From Orychophragmus violaceus (Eukaryota; Streptophyta; Magnoliopsida; Brassicales; Brassicaceae), in the NCBI GenBank assembly GCA_030180135.1, contig CM058232.1, forward strand, positions 75,307,254 through 75,371,253: DNA of 64,000 nucleotides, in the 5' to 3' direction. This document shows positions 11,365 to 21,320 of this stretch, piece by piece. A program made the position numbers and the translations under genes. The notes beneath the pieces were generated by a model, which saw only the letters and a program-made list of their open reading frames with translations, did no database searches and was not told the origin of the DNA. How positions within the stretch are numbered: position 1 is the first letter of the stretch; every line of letters starts with the position of its first letter.

Positions 11365-12255
11365 ATGACTAGCACAAACAATCAAAACACTTTCTCGATC
11401 CGGTCTGTCCTTGAGATGGACAAACTGAACGGATCAAATTTCTTGACTTGGTCGCGGAACCTGAGGCTAGTCCTCAGACAGGATAGAAAGGACGATGTCC
11501 TTGAGAGAGCTCTCCCTGAGAGGATTGGGTCTAATGCCTCTCATGCAGTATATGATGCCTGGAATAAGCATTATAATGATGCGGTAGATGTGCGTGGTCT
11601 GATATTGGCTACCATGGACTCAGATTTGCTGAAGCAATATGAGAACATGGAGTCGCCAATAGAGATGATCAGCAGCCTGAAATTGAAATTTCAGGAGCAG
11701 GTAAGAGTGGAGAGATACCAGTTGGTTAAGTCTCTCACTAGCTGCAAGCTACCAAATGATCATCCAGTGAGTCCTCATGTCAGTAAAATGATGGGTTACA
11801 TTGATAACCTGAGGAAACTGGATTATCCAGTTAGCCAAGAATTGGCAACTGAGATCATTCTGCAGTCACTGCCGTCAAGCTATGATAAGTTCAAAAGGAA
11901 CTATATCAAGAAAGGCTTAACGAAGACGCTGACTGAACTGCATGATATGCTCAAGACAGTTGAGCCAAACGTGAAGAGTACCCTGTATAATCTCATAATG
12001 GAGAAGGGTAGGTTTACTAAACCTAGTGCTGACAAGGGTGAAGACAAAGTTGTCCAGATTTTGAATCATGGCAAGCCTGTGTCTTCTGAGCCCGAGTCAG
12101 ATACATCTTACGTTGGTAAGTGCTGCTACTGTAAAGAGGCTGGGCATTGGAAGAGAGATTGCATTAAATTCATGGAAGATTATGAGGAGTTGAAGGTGAT
12201 GTATGAGACTACTTCCTCATGTATTCATGTTGTTACTTCAAGTTCTACCTTATAG
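11365..12255 (+). CDS. Copia-B Gag, intact ORF
   Basis: A 296-residue Gag polyprotein of a Ty1/copia element. It would form the cytoplasmic virus-like particle that packages element RNA. The ORF opens shortly after the leader at the same Met position used in Copia-C and -F. It shows the S-V-L-E-M-D-K-L-N-G-S-N-F-L-T-W N-terminal motif (about residues 14-29), the capsid-like middle (UBN2/retrotran_gag type, with M-M-G-Y-I-D-N-L and E-I-I-L-Q-S-L-P-S-S-Y-D), and one CCHC zinc knuckle at about 253-266 (C-C-Y-C...H-W-K-R-D-C). The stop at 12253-12255 comes just before the protease-like D-T-G-C-G sequence (near 12265). Elsewhere in the family Gag and Pol are usually one frame, so this stop likely separates them. 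Open for its full length although pol is ruined. Confidence 0.88.
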   Translation: MTSTNNQNTFSIRSVLEMDKLNGSNFLTWSRNLRLVLRQDRKDDVLERALPERIGSNASHAVYDAWNKHYNDAVDVRGLILATMDSDLLKQYENMESPIEMISSLKLKFQEQVRVERYQLVKSLTSCKLPNDHPVSPHVSKMMGYIDNLRKLDYPVSQELATEIILQSLPSSYDKFKRNYIKKGLTKTLTELHDMLKTVEPNVKSTLYNLIMEKGRFTKPSADKGEDKVVQILNHGKPVSSEPESDTSYVGKCCYCKEAGHWKRDCIKFMEDYEELKVMYETTSSCIHVVTSSSTL

Positions 12256-14700
12256 GTATTGGATACTGGTTGTGGCACTGATATTTGTTATAATATGCAG
12301 AGCCTAAGCAGCAGTAGAACGTTGAAGGAAGGGCAAGTGGAACTGCGTGTCTGGAAGGAGCTATGGATGCTGCCTCAGCCGTAGGGTTTTCACTTGTAGA
12401 TGCCTTTGAGGCTTGGTTTTATTAAGTAATTGCTACAATGTACCTGCTTTAAGCAGAGTTGTCTTTCATTTTCTTGTAAGAATTTGAATGTTTTTCATTT
12501 TGATAAAAGACAAGTTTTGTTCTTTTGATCTTAATGAAATATTAATTGTAGCACCCTATTCAATGAATGGGTTTTATATCTTAAACCAAAGAGTGCCTAA
12601 ATGTAACATAAATACCGAATTGGTTTAAATCTGATGAATTAAACCTGATTTTTCTTGGCGTAAATGTTTTGGTCACATAGAGTGAGTCGGATTCAGAAAT
12701 CCCATAGTTATGGACTTTTGGGCTCATTTTATCGGATATCTTATGAGACTTGAATTCTGCTTACTGGACCAAAAGACAAAGGGCCCATCTTAGCCGAGCT
12801 AGAGAAAGGCCCAAAGGCTTATTGGACCTTGAACATACTCATGTATGTGGCCCGATGAGCAGCAATGCCAGAGAAAATTTTCTGTACTTCATTATCTTTA
12901 CTGATTACTTCAGTGAGTATGACTGTGTTCATTTGATGAGACACGAGTCGGAATTCTTTGAAATGGTCGAAAGAGTTCCAGAATGAGGTATAGAATCTGA
13001 GTGACAGAAGTATTGAGACTCTGGATTAGATCACGAGTGAGAATACTTAAGTCATTGATGGTGTGATCATCTGAATGAGTGTGAAGTCGTTTCACAGCTC
13101 ATTTCTCCTGAAAACCTGGAGGTATTTCTGTGAGAAAGAATCAGATCTTATTAGAAATGATTAAAGATGAGTCACACGAATCTTCCATGATATTCTTTAA
13201 GAATAACGCTCTAGAAATATCTAAGTTTACGCTGAAATAGTTCCACCAATATCAGTTGAAAGACACCACATAAATGTGGACTGGAAATGATCCAAGTTCG
13301 TCTTTACTGAGTATTTGTAGTTGTGCTACTTCGCTGGTTGTCCTAGGGAAACCAAGGCTTGTTACTTTTTACGTCCATTCCGAAAACGAAGTTAGGTTGT
13401 TCGGAATTATGTTTTCTAAAAGGAAAGTTACTTTCCAAGAAGAACAGTGGGAGTAAAAGTATAACTCGAAGAAATTCGAGAAATACAGGAGGCTGCTCAA
13501 CCTGTTGAGGGAGAGCAGCGGATGGATTTACAGATTTCTGTAGAATCTACACCTGTAGAGCCTGAAGTTCGCAGATCTGAATGAATCCGTCACTAATCCG
13601 AGAGTGATTTCTCGTGATTAGTTGCCATGATCTGATGATCATTGAAAGTGACGAACCTGCAAAATTCACAGAAGCGAAAGTGAGCCCGGACTCCGAAAAA
13701 TTATACTGTATGTAAGTTAGCTTCATCGATCCATTCATGGATAGAAGCAAGCATATCGGAGTTGGAATCTTCGTTCTGTTGAAGTAGTCAAGGTTTTGAC
13801 TTGAACAGGAACGAAGTGGAACTGTGCGTTTACTAATAGATAAGTGGGAGCGATGTTGCATACTGATTCTCGGAAATAACGTTCCAATGCTGCAGTCGGT
13901 AAAGGACTGGCTTGGGAGTTGTTTTTATGATTGACATGGGTAAAGCCACGTATGTTCTTGGATTTTTATATTGACAAAGTCCTACACGTTTTCAGCATTC
14001 CAAGAAGGGTTTTATGCCAATGTCACATGGCATTACGTTAAGCAAGAAACAGTGTCCTACGATATCTGCTGAGCTTGAATGCATGGATGAGATTCCATAT
14101 GCGTCGGCAATTGGATCTATCATGTACTCCATGACACGTACTTGTTTTGATGTTGCTTTAATGTTAAGCAAGACAAGTAAAGACCAGTCAAATCCAGCAA
14201 AGAATCACTGGATAGACGTAATGAATATCCTCAAGTATTTGGAAAATACTTAGGATAAGTTCTTGATTTACGGAGAAAGTGAGGTGCTACAAGTCGGTAG
14301 AGTCTGAAAGGCAAGTTTCCAACAGACAAAGATGATTTCCGGTCACAGTCCGGTTATATCTTGTGTCTGTCTAGCGGTGCAAGGCACTGTTGCTGACTCC
14401 ATGACTTAAGCTGAACATTTCGCAGCTTGGGTAGCGGCGAAAGAGGTTGTTTGGAAAGAAGAGTTCATCACTGAACTTGATGTGATTCCTAGCATAGATG
14501 AGGCTAGCTGCACATCAGAGGTCCAAACACCTTGAGGGTAGGTATAACCTATTCCGAGAGATAAATGATAGAGGTGTTAAGTAGATCAGCAAGTTTCAAC
14601 AAATGAGAACGTTGCTAATCTATTAACAAAGCCACTCCTTAGGCCTAAGCACGAGTCGCGGACTGTAGCTGTAGGATAAGTGAAATTAAGATGTAGTCTT
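12256..14700 (+). pseudogene. Copia-B pol remnants
   Basis: Fragments in the order expected for copia pol. There is a protease active-site-like D-T-G-C-G just after gag. The integrase start follows at 12750-12986 (L-L-D-L-E-H-T-H-V-C-G-P-M, then Y-F-I-I-F-T-D-Y-F-S-E-Y). The INT-RT linker lies at about 13440-13560. The end of reverse transcriptase is at 14014-14253 (P-M-S-H-G-I-T-L-S-K, then P-Y-A-S-A-I-G-S-I-M-Y). RNase H pieces occupy 14280-14660. The reverse transcriptase core appears deleted (about 13700-13990). Unlike C and F, this element retains the RT C-terminus and RNase H region. Confidence 0.78.
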
Positions 14701-15520
14701 AATTTCAGTGGGAGTTAGTAAAGGGCTTTATTTAGTTATTTTGATTGGTTCATGTAAACATTTTTAAATGTTAATGAAATTTTTATTTCTGGATTATTTT
14801 TAACTGTGATATAAAATAATCGTTCCAAAATGATTTATGTCATTATATATGGGCCATCGAAGTACATGAGTAGACTTGATCCTGAAACCCCATATTTAAC
14901 GAAATGACATAAATCATAGTGTCCATAGTCGAAGGTTGTTGAAATTGGAACACCAACAACCACTTGAGACTAGATTGTGTTGAGACTTATGACCAAGTTT
15001 CGAGGGGTCATAGATGCGCGGCATCAAAGTCGACACATAGGTATATGTAGGGGAGCATATGACCGGACATGGCCCGCTGATGAGAACTCTACAAGATATT
15101 AATATCTGTGTCATGAGAGGTTCTCATATACGACTATAGAGTATAGTCCTTAGACCTGAGTTCGCATGCATGTGGCTGCACATGGATTGATGCGCTTTGA
15201 TCATTGTCTAACGCTGTTTCGTAACTGGGAGCTATAAGGACCTTGGTTGGGTGTATTATGAAGTGTGTAGTTCATAGTGATGGAACAAGATAGAATTTGT
15301 CCCTGCCGTTTAACGGAGGTAATATCTCTAGGCCAATCGGAGACTTGATAGCTGGTAAGAGAGTGGCCACTCCCAAACGGACTTGCCCAAGTCGTTTGCA
15401 TTGTCAGTATCAAATCTGGTACGATGAACATGGTCTGGCTATATAAGGATGACACGCATCTTGCCTTATGCCAGATCGAGATATTGAGACAAAAGGATTA
15501 GGGAATGTAGGATTCCAGTA
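14701..15520 (+). other. Copia-B non-coding tail between pol and polypurine tract
   Basis: About 0.8 kb without coding potential. It is homologous to the same interval of Copia-A, -C, -D and -F (shared phrases such as GACTATAGAGTATAGTCCTTA and TTGCCTTATGCCA). A long conserved non-coding tail upstream of the PPT is thus a family trait. Confidence 0.65.
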
Positions 15521-15532
15521 CAAGTGGGAGAT
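15521..15532 (+). other. Polypurine tract of Copia-B
   Basis: CAAGTGGGAGAT directly before the 3' LTR TGTTGGGAATG start. Confidence 0.85.
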
Positions 15533-16170
15533 TGTTGGGAATGTCCTGAAATCTACTGTACTATCTATAGAAAGTATGATAAGTGTCGAGATCAGACATA
15601 AGTCATAAATACTGGGTGATCATGATGACTTGCTAGAGCCCGCTCTTGATCTATAAGTTTAGGACTTATTACCAGTATTGTATGATCCCAAAGGGTCACA
15701 CACCATAGCTAACGGGAAAGTTAAATGGAATTAATACGGTAAGATGCAAGGCATTTACTGTATTTATACAGAGAATTGGGCCAGACAAAATACAGTCTTT
15801 TGTCTGATTTGGGTCTTGGGCCCAAAAGCCTAATAGGCCATTAGTTTAATTACTTGGGCCCATATAAGAAAGAGGGAGGCGCCACTTAGCCTAGGAGTCT
15901 GCGATTTTCAGGTCTGGCCGTCCTCTCTCTCTCTGTTGTTCCAGCTTTGGTCTAGCAGCCTGATCCAGTAGCTTGTAAGAGTGTGGATACCTAGGAGGAG
16001 CCGGTTATCATCAGCTCTTACATATCTCGATATTCCTTTGATCAATCCGCTGCAATCACAAGGTAATGATCCTGATCTGTTTATGATTCAACTGAAAATC
16101 ACCTAGATCCTAGTTGATTATGTTAGGTTGTAATCTGATAATTACACCAATGAACACACATAATCCTACA
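15533..16170 (+). repeat. 3' LTR of Copia-B
   Basis: A 638-bp LTR, TG at 15533 to CA at 16170. It includes a pyrimidine run near 15925-15940. Its last 407 bp match 9420-9826. Confidence 0.92.
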
Positions 16171-17117
16171 CTAATTCATCGCTTGGTGGATGATTGGGGA
16201 TCAAATTTATAGTTTCATCTTCGTTGCTGAGGACATCTTCTTGGTTATCTTTGTCAAGTAAATTAAAGCTGAACGATGGTATCTTATTTGCGAAACGGGC
16301 ATTTCTTGTATCCGGTAAATCTGCATTATATGTGTAAATTGGAAATAGTGTAAGTGTAAATTGGAATTTATTTGGTTTTTTTCTTTGGAAATATGCAAAG
16401 ATGAAGATGGAAAAAAAACTGGGTCACATACCTTGTTCTGTCAAATACTGGCTTCCAGGACGGTTAGCATAAGAAAACGATGGTGACAACACATCTGCAA
16501 CATCGTCATCAAATTCTTTTTTGACGGATGGCTTGCCAAATGCAGCTATCAAACGTGAAAAGCTGGGCTTGGAACGAGGTGAATTTGTATGAAACATAGA
16601 ATCCAGCGCTTCGACATCGTCATCGTCAAGCATTACAGGGGATTCTCTACTGCCGGACGAAGTCATATTACCAAATAGTCTTCTAGGAGTTAGGAAGCTG
16701 CTACGGCGAGAGATCTTAGAAATATTGTTTTCAGCAAAAACGGAGGATTCTTTACGAACAACCTTTTTCTCAGGGACATGAGAAGCGACATTGAGCGGTT
16801 GGAGGACAACTTGTCGAGGAAACAAGATAGGCCGAAATATGTGGTAACCATAATCGGCGGCAAGGTCTCTTTCGTAGAGGAGGAGGCTGTAAGAACTGGC
16901 GAGTAGCTGAAGGTTGGCTTCGCAGCCGTTTCCAACCCAAACTCGGTTAAAACAACATGGACAAGGTCAACAATCTTAATGCCTAGCGTTACAGGAACAG
17001 CTCGAGATCCTTCTCTATGTCAACGACAAACCTCCAGCCCACATCGCCTTTAACAAGCCATGAAGCACATACAACAACACAATGCATCTTCGAGAATGAA
17101 GGGAACGCGGTATCCAT
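16171..17117 (-). pseudogene. MULE transposase, N-terminal part (piece 1 of 3)
   Basis: Minus-strand start of the same MULE gene. The Met at 17117 opens a typical plant MULE N-terminus: a V-V-V-C-A-S-W segment, then G-D-V-G-W-R-F-V-V-D, and V-T-L-G-I-K-I-V-D-L-V-H in a shifted frame after a one-base change near 16995. A second frame change near 16790 leads into a 133-codon acidic, Ser-rich stretch (16825-16424) ending at a possible GT donor. After about 110 bp the frame resumes with F-S-F-N-L-L-D-K-D (about 16280-16245), a repeat of the D-L-L-D units seen at 9390-9220. Copia-B then interrupts it. An intron at about 16320-16430 is an inference from the GT/AG ends. Confidence 0.72.
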
Positions 17118-18060
17118 GAGTTACCTTCTTTCCTAATTGCCAATGTGTTTTTGGTCTCATGTAAAAACAATATAGAAAAGATATCTCTTCACAAACGCAA
17201 ATAAAAATAGACTTTCTTAAGTCTAACTAAAAGCAAAGGTAATTGGGTTAGTAATTGAAAGAGATATTAGTTGATTAGTTAGGAAGGGGTAGGATAGTCT
17301 TTTAAACAAAAGAAATATCAGAAAGATACAAGAATGCAATTAGATTTGGAAAGATACAAGTTTGTTATATCTTTCAAGATACATCCAATGCAATAAATTC
17401 AAAGAAACTTTGTTGGCAGTTTTATATATTAAAAAACTTCGATAAGTCAAAAAGAATTATGACCTATAAAAGCAGAGTGTCTTGCACCAATTGTATCTTT
17501 TTATCTTTTTTTTTTTTTGGTAATTTTGTATCTTTCAAAAACTTTTTGAATTTTTGTATTTTCCCCCCCTCAATTTCAATGTTAAAAGACGAAAATACTC
17601 TCATCTATCTCATCCATCGCTTTATATATATCTTTTTTCCTTTTATTTATTTTCCTCTTATTCTCTTTCTTACTTTATCTATCTTTTTACCTTTCCTTTT
17701 TTTGACGGTGGAGCATTGCGGAGGTGGGATTTCCGGCAATATAACCACCGTAATGGAGATATAATCGGTCGATGTACAAGTTCAAAAAAAATCGGAGTTA
17801 ATACAAAAGTTTCGAGTGGATAGTCTAGGCTAGTTGTCCACAATATCCATCCACGTGGACAATGAGACGATCATATTACATGCAAGGCGCTTCCCGTGGA
17901 TAAAAGACGGCCAAGGAAAATGTTGCTTTTGGGTGGATAGTGGGCGCAACAAACCCTTGTGTCCACGGATTCATAATCATGTGAACTATTGAACCAGGTA
18001 CGTTATCCACTAGAAACAAAGTTTTTTTATGATTCCTAACCACGCAAATAAACACCCCAT
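17118..18060. other. Intergenic, upstream of the MULE gene
   Basis: No supportable gene. AT-rich with T-rich runs (17500-17700). From about 17830 there are scattered GTGGACA/TGTCCAC words that continue into the tandem repeat to the right. No convincing MULE terminal inverted repeat was found by eye. Confidence 0.5.
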
Positions 18061-18531
18061 GTTAAATGCTTTCTATGGATGGAGGGAAATATCAACTATT
18101 CGTAGACACTACCACGATCTCCTCACATACTAAACGGTCTGATTGACAGATGGTGACCAAGAGTCTATATGATCGTGAATGTACCTGGTAAACACAATTT
18201 TAAAAGCTTAGGTGGACGACGTCGATTATTCGTGCACACTACCAAGATTATATCACATAATAAACGCTTCTGATGGACAAATAGGTGGTCAAGAGTTCAC
18301 ATTATTGTGATCCGTGGACACAAAAAGTCTGTTAGTTCCATTGTCCATCCAAAAAGCAACATTGTATGGACATTGTTTGTCCAAAAAGTTCACATTATTG
18401 TGATTCGTGGACACAAAAAGTATGTTGGTTCCACTGTCCATCGAAAATGCAACATTTTGTGGACACTGTTAATCAAAAAGTTCACATCATTGTGATATGT
18501 GGACACAAAAAGTATGTTGTTTGCACTATTC
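18061..18531. repeat. Degenerate tandem repeat, target of Copia-C
   Basis: At the right end, three units of about 92-93 bp start at GTTCACATTATTGTGAT (18295, 18388, 18480), each containing GTGGACACAAAAAGT. To the left, two older units about 130 bp apart share ATTCGT-CACACTACCA (18098 and 18228). The third 92-bp unit is split by Copia-C and continues at 25359. Confidence 0.75.
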
Positions 18532-19247
18532 TGTTGGGAATGTTCTGAAATCACACTTGTAATCACTCTAGAGATAGTTGTGTTGTCGAGATTAGACATT
18601 CATATAATACTGGGCAATCATAATTCTTTGTTAGAAGCCACTTATGATCATTGAATTTAGAACTCATTGCTAGTATTATATGATCCTACAGGGTCACACA
18701 CCTAAGCAAACTGGATATAGAATATGGGGTTGATCATTAGTGTAATGATCTGATGAATGTATATATGATATGCATTCGATAACAAGTTTCTGAGGCAGTG
18801 TCGATCGACACAACATGTGCATCGATCGACACAGATCGCGGACCAAAATAGCGATTTTGGTTTAAGACTTAATTAACCACAGTTTGAGTCTTGGTTATTC
18901 AAGTCATGGTAAAAGTCAATATATATATGATATATGGTCGACTTTTACAGCAATTAGACCTAATTCATAGCCACCAGAAAGAAACTGAAACCCTCTGAGA
19001 GATTCGATCTCTAACGGCACTAGCATCCCGTCCGTTCCAGTTTGTGTGCGTGTGGATACCAGTAGAGGCGCATCACTTGAGGCGCTAATCAATATCGAAT
19101 ACCAAATCATCTTCCGCTGCATAAATTCCAGGTATCTTCGAGATCAGATGTAGATTCAATGATATAAACATGAACCCTAGATCCTAGGCTATGGAATTTA
19201 GACTTAGGGTTGCCTAATTGGATTAGGAACTGCTAGAAATTCCTTTA
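18532..19247 (+). repeat. 5' LTR of Copia-C
   Basis: A 716-bp LTR starting TGTTGGGAATG and ending TTTA, a decayed CA end (the other LTR ends TTCA). Paired palindromes lie at 18798 and 18819, 21 bp apart. Confidence 0.95.
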
Positions 19248-19248
19248 G

Positions 19249-19260
19249 TGGTATCAGAGC
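19249..19260 (+). other. Primer-binding site of Copia-C (iMet tRNA)
   Basis: TGGTATCAGAGC, one base after the 5' LTR. Confidence 0.92.
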
Positions 19261-20403
19261 CTTAGGGTTCTATTTAATCAGTAGCATGTTGATTAGATTA
19301 GTTGAATCTGGATCTCTGTATAGTTGATACAAGCATGCTAAAATTCGTTTTGATCAAAGTAATCTAGTTTAGGTTTTTTGTTTGAAAACGATTTAGAGTT
19401 TATCGCACTGTGTCGATCGATACCAATCTGGTGTCGATCGACACATAATGATAACCCGAATAAAATTCAGGTTTAACCTACTTGTGACGATCGACACAAG
19501 AGTTGTGTCGGTCGACATAGACCTTGCGATTAGGATAATCGATTCAATTGGATTGGACCGGTTATCAAGCTTGGTTAAAATTGGTTAAACCACTAAAACG
19601 GTTTATTGTGATTATTTTGATAAGGTTGGTATCGACCGACACCAATGTAGTGTCGATCGACACTGGCCGGTTATCAAAACCGGATCAATTGGATTGATCG
19701 GATATCGCAAATTTGTTTTGGTAAATCTGTATCGATCGACACTAAAGTAGTATCGGTCGACACAGGGTGCGCTGGTTTCGGTTATTGAACCTGAAATCAC
19801 AGAACCAAACCAAAATAAATCCAATTCTTAGAATAATTAAAACTTAATAAAATTGATTTTTTTTAATTAATTATAATCCTTCTAAGATACATATATGATG
19901 TGTATATTAGATTAAAAGTTCCGTTCCTCAACTAAATATCAAGTATGTTTAGATGTCTTTCCAATCTTGTCAACTGTCAAGACTTGTTTCATTGTGTGAT
20001 AGACTTGCAGTGCAAGATGTCCACAATTACATGAGTAAGACAGGAGGTAATCGTGTTGATGGACTTGCGGTGCAAGACATCAACAATTACATGACTCAAA
20101 AGATTGGTTTACTTGAATGGGCCATCAAAATCGTTTTGGGCCCAGAGACATCAGGTGGATTGGACATGGGATGTCAGTCCACAACCAAAAGTTATATTGG
20201 ATATAACTAGCAAAGAGTTGCTTACCTAGATAGCTAAAATTTTGGGCGATATCCAGTGGCTCACTCAAGTTTCAGTGAAGTATGGGTCTTGGATCATTAT
20301 ATTCATTTGAGGAAACATTGTCTTGAATATAATGCGAGTCTTCTTAATAGTTAAGATTTCTCATTTCTTGAACATCATAACTAAACCTCTCTTGTTTTCA
20401 GCT
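19261..20403 (+). other. Copia-C leader with four paired palindromes
   Basis: Non-coding leader before gag. Palindrome pairs start at 19410/19431, 19484/19505, 19629/19650 and 19729/19750, each exactly 21 bp apart. AATTGGATTGGACCGGTTATC-like inverted motifs lie between them. From about 19930 the sequence is homologous to the Copia-B and -F pre-gag region. Confidence 0.8.
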
Positions 20404-21320
20404 ATGTCTAGCACAAACCATCATAACAATTTCTCCCTGCGATCCGTCCTTGAGAAGGACACGTTAAATGGATCCAACTTTCTTGAATGGTATCGGAACT
20501 TGAGAATTGTTCTCAAACAGGAGAAGAAGGACTATGTCCTTGAGAAAGTTCTCCCCCAAGAAGTACCAAGCCAATGCCTGGCAGTCAGAGAAGGATGCTT
20601 GGGATAAGCATTCTAATGATGTGGTCGATGTGTGATGTCTAATGTTGGCTACCATGAACTCGGACTTGCAAAAGCAATATGAGTACGTGGATTCGCCAAT
20701 AGAGATGATCAATGGCCTAAAAAGTATGTTTCAGGATCAGGCACGAACTCAGAGATACCAAACGGTTAAGTCTCTAATTGAGTGCAAGTTACCAAAGGAC
20801 GAACCAGTTAGTCCTCATGTCATTAAGATGATGGGTTATATTGATAACCTGGGGAAACTGGATTGTCCCATTAGCCAAGAGTTGTCTACTGACATCATTT
20901 TGCAGTCACTGCCGTCAAGCTCTGATCAGTTTGTTATGAACTTTAACATGAACAACTTGACGAAGACGTTGACTGAATTGCATGAGATGCTAAAAACTGC
21001 TGAACCTAACATCAAGAAGGACACCCCAAATGTCCTTATGGTACAAAAGGGTAAAAGTTTAAGAAACTTGGTAAGAACAAAGGTGATGGCAAGACGAGCT
21101 CGATTGAGAATCCAAGCGAGTCTAACCATGTTCCTAAGGTTAAAACCGGTCCTACTAAAGATGATAAGTGCCATTATTCTAATGGCTATGGGCATTTGAA
21201 AAGAAATTGCAATAAATTCCTGGAAGATTATGAGAAGCTGAAGAAGACGTACGAGACTTCTTCTTCAAGTATTTATGTTATAGAAGTAAATGTTACTACT
21301 TCTGGTCCTATATCTTAGGT
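20404..21320 (+). pseudogene. Copia-C gag, frameshifted
   Basis: Gag reading from ATG 20404 (S-V-L-E-K-D-T-L-N-G-S-N-F-L-E-W). A frame change occurs near 20570, then the frame is open from about 20642 to 21050 (M-M-G-Y-I-D-N-L-G-K-L, I-I-L-Q-S-L-P-S-S). Another frame change precedes the zinc knuckle at about 21170-21215. In the knuckle the second Cys codon reads Ser (C-H-Y-S...G-H-L-K-R-N-C), so the metal site is lost even if the frame were open. Compare the intact 292-codon Gag of Copia-F. Confidence 0.85.

Larger units (their letters stand above)
9420..16170 (+). mobile_element. Copia-B, Ty1/copia element with truncated 5' LTR
   Basis: A plus-strand copia element of about 6.75 kb inserted in the MULE. 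The 3' LTR is complete (15533-16170). The 5' LTR keeps only its last 407 bp and joins MULE sequence directly at about 9420, so no target duplication can be seen. The PBS (9828-9839), an intact gag (11365-12255) and the polypurine tract (15521-15532) remain. Pol survives only as scattered pieces. Shared LTR parts differ at about 5 of 407 positions. Its LTR lacks the GTGTCGATCGACAC pair found in the other four copia elements. Confidence 0.9.

Noticed and set aside
17459..17823. Two overlapping ORFs of about 100 codons rich in Phe, Ile and Ser
   Set aside because: They are low-complexity translations of a T-rich tract, with no domain and no homologue that I recognise.
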